In this document: positions 1 through 8,216 of the stretch, piece after piece
How the letters are laid out: every line of letters begins with the position of its first letter
Numbering within the stretch: position 1 is the first letter of the stretch
Source of the DNA: Bacteroidales bacterium UBA6408
GTDB taxonomy: Bacteria; Bacteroidota; Bacteroidia; Bacteroidales; UBA932
NCBI GenBank assembly: GCA_002439805.1
Contig: DJPQ01000099.1
Span: forward strand, 3,246 to 46,573
Length of the DNA: 43,328 bases
Direction: 5' to 3'
Made by a program: the position numbers and the translations under genes
The notes under the pieces: generated by a model
Database searches by the model: none
Told to the model about the DNA's origin: nothing
The model's input: only the letters and a program-made list of their open reading frames with translations

Positions 1-107
1 TTTAAAATGAGCCCCTGTGCGGACGATCACTGGCGTTTCTCAACGGCGGGGCTCAAACAACCTTTATAATTTCAATGTACTACGCTCGTCCGTTTGCGTA
101 TATACGA

Positions 108-149
108 CGGAAGGGTACTGAAGCCAATCATAGCTTCAGTACCCTTCCG
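108..149. terminator. perfect 17-bp hairpin, terminator or leader structure
   Basis: The arm CGGAAGGGTACTGAAGC (108-124) and its exact reverse complement (133-149) enclose an 8-base loop. Neither flank has a clear T run, so a classic rho-independent terminator is not proven. The hairpin lies downstream of the PUL and overlaps the stop of the small leftward ORF. It could end transcription, protect a 3' end, or regulate a gene to the left. A looser 7-bp pair (9-15 with 48-54), followed leftward by ATTTTAAA, lies further on. Confidence 0.45.
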
Positions 150-262
150 GATACATTCGTATTCAATATCTTACCCGACTCTACGGACGCATATTCCTGC
201 CCCCCCCCGAAGGCGGTTGCAGCACAACGCATTACGCTAACATTCATTCCGTTAAGTCTCAT
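128..262 (-). CDS. possible small ORF, 44 codons, unknown function
   Basis: An ATG at 262 opens a 44-codon frame ending in TGA at 128-130. It lies about 25 bases downstream of a good Bacteroidetes-type leftward promoter (287-318), which is the main reason to list it. A run of nine G (complement of 200-208) falls in the frame and reads as three glycines. No signal peptide or known domain is visible. It could be a leader peptide, a small protein, or chance coding in the leader of a gene beyond the left edge. The stop codon sits inside the perfect hairpin at 108-149. Confidence 0.25.
   Translation of the reverse strand: MRLNGMNVSVMRCAATAFGGGQEYASVESGKILNTNVSGRVLKL
200..208. repeat. C9 homopolymer tract
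   Basis: Nine consecutive C are present on the plus strand (G9 on the leftward transcript), inside the small ORF and about 80 bases after the predicted transcription start. Such runs are prone to slippage during replication. A length change would shift the frame of the 44-codon ORF or alter the leader. Confidence 0.6.
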
Positions 263-286
263 CTGTCTCTTTCACATTCAACGGGG

Positions 287-318
287 CAAAGGTCGCAATT
301 CTCTCGCAAATAAGCAAA
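287..318 (-). promoter_or_regulatory. Bacteroidetes-type promoter, leftward
   Basis: On the minus strand TTTG (complement of 315-318) is followed after exactly 20 bases by GACCTTTG (complement of 287-294). This is one mismatch from the TTTG/TAnnTTTG consensus used by Bacteroidetes sigma-ABfr. Transcription would begin near 280 and run left, through the small ORF and out of the window. It lies just downstream of the last PUL gene, so it marks the start of a separate transcription unit. Confidence 0.5.
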
Positions 319-342
319 TTTTTAACAATTTCTTCACATCCA

Positions 343-468
343 TCATTCCGACGGTCTGTTGAAGCGACTGAGACGAGTGTTCACGACACGGAGATAGCTG
401 CGCTTCATCTTGTCGTTGAGATAGGAATCGCCGATGAGCACGGATTCATCGCGGGAAGACAACTCTCT
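343..468 (-). other. open in-frame extension after the GH43-like stop codon
   Basis: After the TAG at 469-471 the same frame stays open for 41 more codons, to a TGA at 343-345. The conceptual peptide includes the stretch DESVLIGDSYLNDKMKRSYL. It is mixed and protein-like, without low-complexity character. It may be a C-terminal tail lost through a recent nonsense mutation, the remnant of another gene, or chance. Comparison with close homologues would decide. Confidence 0.3.
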
Positions 469-2037
469 CTACAGTTCACCCGAGCTGTCCGGTTCGGACT
501 CGGGCCAGTCGAGGGGCTGGAACCAGGTGAACCAACGCCCCCATTCGCGGGGAGGGTCGCTGTGGGCATAGCTGAGAAACTGCTGAACCCCGACACGGAC
601 ATGACCGCAGCCGTCGCCGCTCATCCCGGCGTTGATTACGCCCTTGCGGAGGTCACCCTGAACGAGGTCGCCTTTTGTGAAAGTGATGCCGTCCTTCGAT
701 TCCCAGACACGGATGCGGCTTCTGTCGGTGTTGCGGCGTTCCGCGTGGATGGCGACGAACTTCTGGCTCTTCTGGATAAACTTCACGTCGGTGTGGTCGG
801 GGTTGCTGATGTCGCTTTTGTCGAGGGCTACTCCCCTGTACTCAAGACGGGAGGGCCAGTCGCTGTCCTTGGCGGATGCGGTTGAGACCCGTGTGGTCGT
901 GCCCTGCCGGTTCTGCTCCACAAGAAAATCATTGTATGAGTAGTAGAGATAAACCACATCGTCCTTCACCACGATGCAAGGCTCTCCCGCTCCGAAGACC
1001 ACGCCCTCATGCCCGGGAACAGGCTCATAGTCGATGACAGGCTGCGGGTCGTCGCCCCAGCCGTCTCCGCTCCATTTCTCCCACGGGCCGGTCGGAGTGA
1101 GGCCGCGGGCGATGTAGAGGTCATTGTCGTAGCCGTTCGGTTCCTCAGTCGAGGTGTAGGCAATGTAATAGTACCCGCCCCATTTTGCCACGCCCGGATC
1201 ACAGACTGAGAATGCGTCGCGCTTTCCGTCCGAAGGGAGCAGCGCGTCCGCCTCGTCAGTCCATGTCTTTCCCCCGTCGGCGGAGTGACGCCATGTTATC
1301 TTGTCCCAGTAGTATTTTCCCGAACCGCCGGAGGTCACGCGGCATCGGAACTGCCCGTCAGTCGCCACGCCGTCAATGTAGGAGACGGCAGCCGTGTTCC
1401 CCGACGAGCCGTTGTCAGTGCATTTCCATATTCCTGACTTTTCAGTGCCGTCGCTCATAGTCCACAGGTATGTCCCGGCGGGAAATGTCTCGGCATAGTC
1501 TTCCTTTTCCGTCCTGTAGAGACTGAGCCATGCGTTGTCGGCATAGTTCACGAAAGTCTTGGCGGCCATGGCGTTGCCGCTGACGGTCGTCGCATAGTCC
1601 GTGTCCCATGCGTAAAGTTTCAATGTGAATCCTTCAGTCGTGCTGTTCCATGCCGGGCACTGAATGGATATGAAGCCGAAATCCGTGTCTGAAGTGAATC
1701 TCTGGGCGAAGACCGACGATGTGCCGAGCTGTGCGGCCGTCTGATTGTCGGATACGGGAATGGAGACATTAGTTCCGTAATAGTCACCCGGCGTCGCGAG
1801 CCATATATCTATTGAATTGTCGTCGTTTATGATTATCGACGGACCATAGCGATAGTTCGGGCCGGTGTATATGTCCCAACCTTCCCGTGCGAGGGGATAG
1901 ACATCTACGGGATCGGGATATGGACTGTGGCCGATTATCACGTCTGACGGTCTTTCCGCAGGCTCACAGGCGGAGAAGACTGCGGCAGCCGCGATTACGG
2001 TCAAGACGACGCAGGCATATTTCTTCAACTTCTTCAT
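469..2037 (-). CDS. GH43-like five-bladed propeller lipoprotein
   Basis: The 522-residue product starts with a lipoprotein signal (hydrophobic stretch ending in FSACEP, lipid Cys24), so it is probably anchored in the outer membrane or facing the periplasm. An N-terminal region of about 200 residues looks like a beta-sandwich accessory domain. The C-terminal half has features of GH43-like beta-propellers: CDPGVAKWGGYYYIAYTS, then GAGEPCIVVKDDVVYLYYS, then HTDVKF. These suggest an exo-acting glycosidase on arabinose, xylose or galactose linkages, but the exact family is not certain. It is the last gene of the PUL, 39 bases after the esterase fusion. The frame is open for 41 codons beyond its stop, so the C-terminus may be shortened. 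Confidence 0.7.
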   Translation of the reverse strand: MKKLKKYACVVLTVIAAAAVFSACEPAERPSDVIIGHSPYPDPVDVYPLAREGWDIYTGPNYRYGPSIIINDDNSIDIWLATPGDYYGTNVSIPVSDNQTAAQLGTSSVFAQRFTSDTDFGFISIQCPAWNSTTEGFTLKLYAWDTDYATTVSGNAMAAKTFVNYADNAWLSLYRTEKEDYAETFPAGTYLWTMSDGTEKSGIWKCTDNGSSGNTAAVSYIDGVATDGQFRCRVTSGGSGKYYWDKITWRHSADGGKTWTDEADALLPSDGKRDAFSVCDPGVAKWGGYYYIAYTSTEEPNGYDNDLYIARGLTPTGPWEKWSGDGWGDDPQPVIDYEPVPGHEGVVFGAGEPCIVVKDDVVYLYYSYNDFLVEQNRQGTTTRVSTASAKDSDWPSRLEYRGVALDKSDISNPDHTDVKFIQKSQKFVAIHAERRNTDRSRIRVWESKDGITFTKGDLVQGDLRKGVINAGMSGDGCGHVRVGVQQFLSYAHSDPPREWGRWFTWFQPLDWPESEPDSSGEL

Positions 2038-2076
2038 TGTATGCAGTCAAATTTGTACGAATGTGCAATCATCAAG

Positions 2077-5000
2077 TCATAGATTTACATGAATCTGCCC
2101 GTTACGGGAAGAGAATGTACGGATACGGTCGCCGGTCGCCGTGTGCTCGGTGAGGAGAACCTGGAGTCTGCCTTTCGGGGTGCGGGAGACGGTGAGGTCG
2201 AAGTCCGAGCTGAAGGCGCGGATGTGACGCAGTGTCATCGAATCCCAGCCAGAAGGAAGAGATACATTCATCGTGAAGCTTCGGAGCCCGGTCGGACGGA
2301 TGCCGAAGAGCCCCTCCGTGATGACGCGGCAATAGAGGCCGCTCTCGGCGGAGAGGTGGCGCTGGGAGCCCTCCGGCCAGGCCTCGACCGCGTACGGGAC
2401 ATGGTCTCCGAGAAGGCGGCGGGCAGAGAGACGGTGCAGGATGCCGAGAGCCTTGTCAGTGCTGCCTGTGTAGAAGATGCCACGGAGGGCATAGAGTGTG
2501 GCCCTGTCCCAGAACACGTCGCTCCCCTGCTCGGTGAGGCAGCCGTTTTCGGTCATCAGTTCCGGGCCGGTGAGGGCTGCGGAAGTCCCGGCGGCGCGGG
2601 TGTCCAGACCGGCAATCAGCGGCATACAAATCCACGAGCGAAGGAGTGTGTTGCCCTTGTAGTAGCGGTAGGTCTCGTAGCCGGCGACCGTGCCTCCGAA
2701 ATACCTCTCGATTGCAGACGCCATTTCCCGCGACCGGCGGAGATAATCCTTTGTCACCGAATGGCTTACGCCTATCTCCTTTCCGAGATATGAGGCAGAG
2801 ACGAGAGCGTCGTAGTAGAGCGTCGATGTGCAGAGATTGGCGTCTCCGGACTCGAAGCGGTTTTCAAGTTCGTCGGTGTCGGAAGAGACGACCCCATCGG
2901 CATTAATCTGGCGTCGGCAGTACTCCAGACACCACTGAATCAGCGGCCAGAGTTCACGGGCCTCTGCCTTGTCGCCCCTCGCGAGGGCATAGCGGGCTGC
3001 CCCGTAGGCAATCATGGCAGCGTCGCCCCTGTCGCCGCAGCCGTCCCAGATGTCCTCGCCCTCCGCTATGACTGAGCTCGGGACGGGTTTATAATCCGGC
3101 GTGGTGAAGCGCGCGAAATGACGGAAGGAGTTGAGCGCGGACTCGTTGCCTTCAGCATAGCCGAGAAACGGAAAGAACGGGTCTATGTACTCGGCCTGGT
3201 CGTTGGCCCAGATTGCCGCATAGTAGCTCTCTCCGCCCGGACTGTGCATCAGGCCTCCCTTTGTGCGGAATATGCTCTCTGAAGCGCGGATTTTGGCAAA
3301 GCGGAACATCTCGTTCAGGACGGTGTCGGGAGTTTCGAGGACGAGGTTGTCCCCGAGCCCGCTGACGAACGCCTGACGGGCGGCAAGTTCCGCATCGACA
3401 TCCGGATGCAGAGGAGACTCGGCCGGGACGGTGCGCGTCACCGGCTGCGAGCCGGCAAGCAGAGGGGAGGTCACGACACCGCCCTCGCGATAGGCCTGAT
3501 AGGTGACGGTGAATGTGCGCTCGCTGCCCGGCGTCATCCACGCGGTGCCGCTGCCGTCAATCTCGGCGCGGACAAGGTAGGCTCCATCCACTCCGGCATA
3601 GCGGTCAGTGGAGGCAGTCTGACAGAACTGCGGGACGGTCACAAGGAGGTTGTCTCCCGTGACATTACGAAGTTTAAACCGCTCATAGACAGCGGGAAGG
3701 GTCGTTGAAGGAAAGAGCGCGCGGGTCATCTGAATGCAGGCAGTCTCCGTCTTTCCGGAGCCCACGCCTATGAAATCATTTGACTTTGACCATAGACTCG
3801 TCACCTCAACCATCCCGTTTATGCGCACGGAATCCACCCGTTCGCGGATAAGGCTGCGTCCATTCACCGCAAGCAGCGAGGGGATGTCGGCGGCGACGCG
3901 GAAATTCATCGACGCGTGAGTGTTGTTCGGAATCGTGCGGAGCATCGGGAACACGAGCGACTTTTCGCTGTGGAATGCCCTGTCAGTATCAACTCCCCAG
4001 CGCAGCACGCAGGAGACCTGCTCGCCGCTCATCTCGATGTGGTCTTCATGAGGAAGTCCCTTGGAAGCGTCCCAATGAATGCCCCGGCCGCCGCGCTCAA
4101 TCGTCCAGCGGGTCGGGGCGGACGTGCCGCAGGCTGAGCCGGCGCCAGCCCCGTCAGCGGAACCGGCCAGCTCAGAAGCAGAAGCCTCCGAGCTGGCGGA
4201 ACCGGCCGCCGCAGAAGCCGCAGGATCCGGCTGTATGTCATAAAGCCCGTTAGGATTCCCGGTCTTATAGGTCGGAAGAGAAGAATCGACAATCTCAGCA
4301 TCCACACATTCACGCGAGCCCCGCATCACGTTCCGCTCGATGAAATCCGCCTGCTTGTCAACTGTCTGGGGCATATATCCGGCGACGGCATGATTGATTC
4401 CCGGAAAGCGGTAGAAGCGGCAGGCCGCGCCGGCAGCCTCAAGAGCCTTCTGAATCCGGCAAGGGCCGCAGAACGACAGTCCGCCGGAAGTCACGCCGTC
4501 ATAAGGCACAAGCTCGTCCTCAGTCCCGTGGAACATCATCACCGGGCAAGGCGTCGAGGCATAGCGCAGCGGCTCACGGACAAGGACGGCTCCGGCGAAC
4601 GCCATGATTCCCGCATAGTTGAAGCCGGAGGGAAGCGCGGAGGCGAGCGCGGTACCGTTGCAGATTTCCCACTCGGCCTGCTGAGCCGTAATCGCCCCGG
4701 CGGACGAACCGGTCACGATGATGTTCCGGGCGTCAATCCCCATTGACGAGCCGTTCTCAAGGAGATATGCGGTCGCCGCGAACAAATCCTCCACGGCAAG
4801 ACGTATTGCATTGTCCAGCAAGACATTGAACTCCGACTGCGTCACACCGAGCACGCCTTTGAGCCCGAGCCGGTAGTCAATCGAAATCATACGGTAGCCC
4901 AGCGAGTTCATTTCCCTGAACCATGGACGCAGCCAAGACTCCTCACGCGAGCCCTCCTTGAACCCGCCTCCGAAGACATGAATCACCGTCGGACGTTCCT

Positions 5001-5187
5001 TCCCGTCGGGGCACACGACCATCGAGGGTTCGGGGTCATATATGTCCATATACAATGAACACGTGTCCCTTTCGGCGAACTTCACCGTCCTGTCAGGTTC
5101 AAGCCGAGGCTGATTATCCTGCGCAAGAAGCGATGCCGACGGGAATCCCGCCAGCACCGCAGCAATAATGAGTCTATATGATTTCAT
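2077..5187 (-). CDS. secreted esterase fused to six-hairpin glycosidase-like domain
   Basis: The 1036-residue product has a signal peptide (residues 1-22, cleavage near LLAQ). Residues 35-290 form an alpha/beta-hydrolase of the carboxylesterase type: oxyanion motif HVFGGGF (70-76), nucleophile elbow GSSAG with Ser162, then GTED with Asp224 and GINH with His266 as the likely triad. A linker of almost only Ala, Ser and Gly spans about 322-358. The rest resembles a beta-sandwich followed by an (alpha/alpha)6 six-hairpin glycosidase domain (from about 640; IWANDQAEYIDPFFPFLG and WDGCGDRGDAAM are typical in character). I cannot assign a GH family. The fusion suggests one protein removes an acyl group and then a sugar from the same substrate. 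It lies 18 bases after the GH110 gene. Confidence 0.7.
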   Translation of the reverse strand: MKSYRLIIAAVLAGFPSASLLAQDNQPRLEPDRTVKFAERDTCSLYMDIYDPEPSMVVCPDGKERPTVIHVFGGGFKEGSREESWLRPWFREMNSLGYRMISIDYRLGLKGVLGVTQSEFNVLLDNAIRLAVEDLFAATAYLLENGSSMGIDARNIIVTGSSAGAITAQQAEWEICNGTALASALPSGFNYAGIMAFAGAVLVREPLRYASTPCPVMMFHGTEDELVPYDGVTSGGLSFCGPCRIQKALEAAGAACRFYRFPGINHAVAGYMPQTVDKQADFIERNVMRGSRECVDAEIVDSSLPTYKTGNPNGLYDIQPDPAASAAAGSASSEASASELAGSADGAGAGSACGTSAPTRWTIERGGRGIHWDASKGLPHEDHIEMSGEQVSCVLRWGVDTDRAFHSEKSLVFPMLRTIPNNTHASMNFRVAADIPSLLAVNGRSLIRERVDSVRINGMVEVTSLWSKSNDFIGVGSGKTETACIQMTRALFPSTTLPAVYERFKLRNVTGDNLLVTVPQFCQTASTDRYAGVDGAYLVRAEIDGSGTAWMTPGSERTFTVTYQAYREGGVVTSPLLAGSQPVTRTVPAESPLHPDVDAELAARQAFVSGLGDNLVLETPDTVLNEMFRFAKIRASESIFRTKGGLMHSPGGESYYAAIWANDQAEYIDPFFPFLGYAEGNESALNSFRHFARFTTPDYKPVPSSVIAEGEDIWDGCGDRGDAAMIAYGAARYALARGDKAEARELWPLIQWCLEYCRRQINADGVVSSDTDELENRFESGDANLCTSTLYYDALVSASYLGKEIGVSHSVTKDYLRRSREMASAIERYFGGTVAGYETYRYYKGNTLLRSWICMPLIAGLDTRAAGTSAALTGPELMTENGCLTEQGSDVFWDRATLYALRGIFYTGSTDKALGILHRLSARRLLGDHVPYAVEAWPEGSQRHLSAESGLYCRVITEGLFGIRPTGLRSFTMNVSLPSGWDSMTLRHIRAFSSDFDLTVSRTPKGRLQVLLTEHTATGDRIRTFSSRNGQIHVNL

Positions 5188-5205
5188 ACGTCATGATTTC
5201 ACACG

Positions 5206-7059
5206 TCAGCTCTGGAAAAAGAAAGGATTCGGGGAATCCACGACCTCAATGTCCGAGTCATTGACCACCTCCACACAATTGTGGATGCTGAGCGTGGCGT
5301 CCTTTTTCCATTTTGAAAAATCATTCCCGACAATCTCGACGTCGCCGCAGAACTGAACGTCGATGACGGAAAGCCGCGGGAAAAGGGGCGCGTATGTCCC
5401 GGTGTCGATGAACTTGTTGTTCTTGATTTCCAATGACCTGACACTCAGGGCATATATTATCTGGTTGTCGAAAGTTGAGACAACATTGTTTTCAAAAACG
5501 ATGCGGTCGTGGTAGAAGAAGTCGTTCGTGCGCGCATCCTTCGGGATTATCGGGTCTATCTGGAGTATGGCCTGCGGCTCCCTTCCGCCTATTCCGAGAT
5601 CCGTGAAACTGTTGTTCCGGATGACGACATTGCGGGTGTTGCCGGACTCGAACCAGTAGTTGGCGTCGCCGCAGATGCGGATGCCCGCCATCATCGAACC
5701 GAACCTGCAGTTTTCTATGAGCACGTCGCCGGGAGTGGAAATCAGGAGACTACGGGCACGGTTGTACTCCACGGTGCAGTTGCGGATAATCGCAGAAGCG
5801 CCCCTGGTCGTGTTTTCGACGGCATAACGACGCGGCTCGGCGAGTATGTCCCGTAGGTCAGCGTCAACGGTCATCACATACCGGCTGCGGTCCGACTTGT
5901 CGATGGACGTGAGCCTTGCCTCGGCAACAGGACGGAGACTGGTCTTGTCCACGAAACGAAGGACATCGCCCTCGTCCGCGAAATGGTTGCCCTCCTGCTG
6001 GAAATGTCCGAAGACGGCCGCAAACGCGTTGTCGGAAATGAGGGTATCGACCTTCATGTACACGCCGTGGATGTTCGTGGCGTCGTCGAGCATACTTTCG
6101 AAACGGCTGTTTTCAAGAAGCACAAGTCCCTTGCAGTCAACGAAATGAGTTGCATCGGCAGAAGCCGTGATCATTCTCGGAGAGCCGGGGCGCTGCGCAG
6201 TCGAGAACCCGGACACGGTGACATTCTCGCAGTACTCGGCAATCAGAGCCATCGCTCCGCTCCTATAGACATGAACGTCCTTCACCTTTATGTCCTTGCT
6301 CGAAAGCAGGGCTATTCCCGGATAGGAACGGTTGAGCCGCATCGGTCCCTTGTCGTCCCAGATGCTTCCGACCGGAGGCACGTCGCGGGCGCTCAGACGG
6401 GTAAATTCCACTATGCCCGGTTCGATTTCACGCGCACCCATCTCGCCTGACCAATAGCCGTGGTCATAGGCGGCCGTGTCGTAGTAGGGTCGGCGGGTCG
6501 AGGGGTCAAAGACAATGCTCTCCCCCATCGGGTACTCCCAGTCATATCCGCCGAAGAAGAGGCGGTCGCCCTCGATTCTGTATTTGTTGTCAGGAAATAC
6601 GCGAACGACGAAGCTGCGCCGCACCGGATCGGCGGAAAGCACTTCGCCCTCGAAGGTCCACGGATAGTCATAATCAATTGACACTCCGCTGATTTCAACA
6701 TCCTCGGAGTTCTTCGCCGCAAACGGGACAATGCCGCCGTGGAACATAAAGGCAGTCTCATCGCCGGAAATCCGCACATTCTTCATATTCTTCAGAAGGA
6801 AGGCGACCCTGCGCTCTCCGCTGCAGTTGTTGGAGAGGGTCAGGAACTCCTCCGCGGCCTGCTCCGGATAAAAATCATAGACACCCTTTTCGAAGCGAAG
6901 CGTGACATTTCCTTTCGGGGCGGTTTCAAGAATCCCGCGCACCACCGGAGTGTAGTCCTTCACAGCCGCGTCATATTTTACGACCACAGTCCTGCCGCAG
7001 CTGACAAACATCACGGAAAATGCCAACAGAGACATGGCGGTCTTGCATATATTATTCAT
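5206..7059 (-). CDS. GH110-like alpha-galactosidase, beta-helix lipoprotein
   Basis: The 617-residue product resembles family GH110 enzymes, inverting alpha-1,3-galactosidases best known from Bacteroides acting on blood-group B and linear alpha-Gal structures. Support comes from the N-terminal YDFYPEQAAEEFLTLSNN block (residues 61-78), the FMFHGGIVPF strand, and a C-terminal series of right-handed beta-helix rungs (VVIRNNSF, IVFENNVV, LEIKNNKF, VEIVGNDF). Length matches the family. I chose the ATG at 7059 because it follows the previous stop by five bases and gives a clean lipoprotein signal (lipid Cys21). A start at 7089 would overlap the upstream gene and bury the signal. The family call is from memory of conserved segments; activity on another alpha-galactoside is possible. 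Confidence 0.65.
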   Translation of the reverse strand: MNNICKTAMSLLAFSVMFVSCGRTVVVKYDAAVKDYTPVVRGILETAPKGNVTLRFEKGVYDFYPEQAAEEFLTLSNNCSGERRVAFLLKNMKNVRISGDETAFMFHGGIVPFAAKNSEDVEISGVSIDYDYPWTFEGEVLSADPVRRSFVVRVFPDNKYRIEGDRLFFGGYDWEYPMGESIVFDPSTRRPYYDTAAYDHGYWSGEMGAREIEPGIVEFTRLSARDVPPVGSIWDDKGPMRLNRSYPGIALLSSKDIKVKDVHVYRSGAMALIAEYCENVTVSGFSTAQRPGSPRMITASADATHFVDCKGLVLLENSRFESMLDDATNIHGVYMKVDTLISDNAFAAVFGHFQQEGNHFADEGDVLRFVDKTSLRPVAEARLTSIDKSDRSRYVMTVDADLRDILAEPRRYAVENTTRGASAIIRNCTVEYNRARSLLISTPGDVLIENCRFGSMMAGIRICGDANYWFESGNTRNVVIRNNSFTDLGIGGREPQAILQIDPIIPKDARTNDFFYHDRIVFENNVVSTFDNQIIYALSVRSLEIKNNKFIDTGTYAPLFPRLSVIDVQFCGDVEIVGNDFSKWKKDATLSIHNCVEVVNDSDIEVVDSPNPFFFQS

Positions 7060-7064
7060 AGACA

Positions 7065-8216
7065 CTACTTTAAGAATTTGATTCTGCAATAGCCGAGCTC
7101 ACGGACACCCTGATCGTTCTGATTGTGCGACCAATAGATTTTCACAATTTCGCCGCCGGTCAGGTCACCCTCCGCGCCGATGAGGTTCGGATACCAGGCC
7201 GGAGAGCCTATGGAACCGAGAATCTTCACCGGAGAAGACCAGTGCAGGGCATCGTCGCTGTAGCTTATCACAACCCGCTTGCCCCATGTGGCATAGACCA
7301 TTACCCATTTGTTAAGGAACGTGTTCCACATTACCGAAGGATTCGCCCCGGCCATGGAAGAGAGGTTCGCGATTGCGATGTTCTCGCCTCCGAGTCCCGT
7401 CTTCTGTGAGCACGCCTCAATCGTAAAGTCATTCCCATCCCATTTTTTCCATGTCCCGGGAGCGCCTTTCACGTCGGATGAAGCCGCCATGCACAGAGTG
7501 TTGGAGCCGCCCTCCACCTTGCCCTGATAGTAGCAGATGTAGCGGGAATGCACGGAATCCCATACGACGCATCCGTCACCGAGCCCCGTCCATGCCGGCT
7601 CTGTCGGTTTCGCGTCCTTGTCCGTTATTATCGGCTTCGGGTCATGCCACGTCGCGCCGTAATCATCAGAATAAACAACTCCTATGGACTTGTGCGCCGT
7701 GCCGCTGAGGTCCCAGTGGCTCTCGGCGTGGAAGAACCCGACATAACTGCCGGTCTTTTCAAGCGGGAATATGCCGATGAACCACGATCCTCCGTCGTTG
7801 AACCCGTCGATGCGGACGAATTCCTTGCCCCAGATCTTGCTTGAGTTCACGAGCTTGGAGATGTGATCTTCCGGATATGGGGTGTCTCCGACAGTGAGGG
7901 CATCCGTGGCCTCGCTCCAGAAGAGCTGCCACTCGTTGCCTTTCTTCACCGGAATCAGCTTTCCGTCAGGCCAATACCCTTTCATGAAAGTGCTTGAGGT
8001 CTGCTCGGCCACCTTTGTCTCGCCGAGAGCCACTTTGGCATCGGCTATCTCCGTCCAGTTTTCCGTCGGCTCCGGAGTCGGTTCCTCGCCCTCAGGCCCG
8101 CGGTTGGCCCATTTGGTCTGTGACGGATCCGGGGTCGGAATCCACTCCTTCGAGCAGGAGACAGCCGCCGACAGAAGCACTGCGGCTCCGAACATAATCA
8201 TATTCTTTATTTCCAT
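7065..8216 (-). CDS. beta-propeller lipoprotein with Asp-box motifs, PUL-associated
   Basis: The 383-residue product has a lipoprotein signal ending in SAAVSCS, a Pro/Glu-rich spacer (about 28-55), and a propeller-like body with Asp-box-type turns (YSDDYGATWHDP, SYSDDALHWSSP). Such proteins are either glycosidases of GH43/sialidase-like fold or non-catalytic glycan binders; I cannot tell which. The ATG at 8216 overlaps the end of susD by 10 bases. A second ATG at 8201 would start five bases after the susD stop, the same spacing as the next gene, and also leaves a good signal peptide, so the start is uncertain. It is the fourth gene of the PUL. Confidence 0.6.
   Translation of the reverse strand: MEIKNMIMFGAAVLLSAAVSCSKEWIPTPDPSQTKWANRGPEGEEPTPEPTENWTEIADAKVALGETKVAEQTSSTFMKGYWPDGKLIPVKKGNEWQLFWSEATDALTVGDTPYPEDHISKLVNSSKIWGKEFVRIDGFNDGGSWFIGIFPLEKTGSYVGFFHAESHWDLSGTAHKSIGVVYSDDYGATWHDPKPIITDKDAKPTEPAWTGLGDGCVVWDSVHSRYICYYQGKVEGGSNTLCMAASSDVKGAPGTWKKWDGNDFTIEACSQKTGLGGENIAIANLSSMAGANPSVMWNTFLNKWVMVYATWGKRVVISYSDDALHWSSPVKILGSIGSPAWYPNLIGAEGDLTGGEIVKIYWSHNQNDQGVRELGYCRIKFLK

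Noticed and set aside
108..149. attC site or insertion-sequence terminal repeat
   Set aside because: The hairpin has no integron core motifs, no integrase or transposase is nearby, and no partner repeat was seen.
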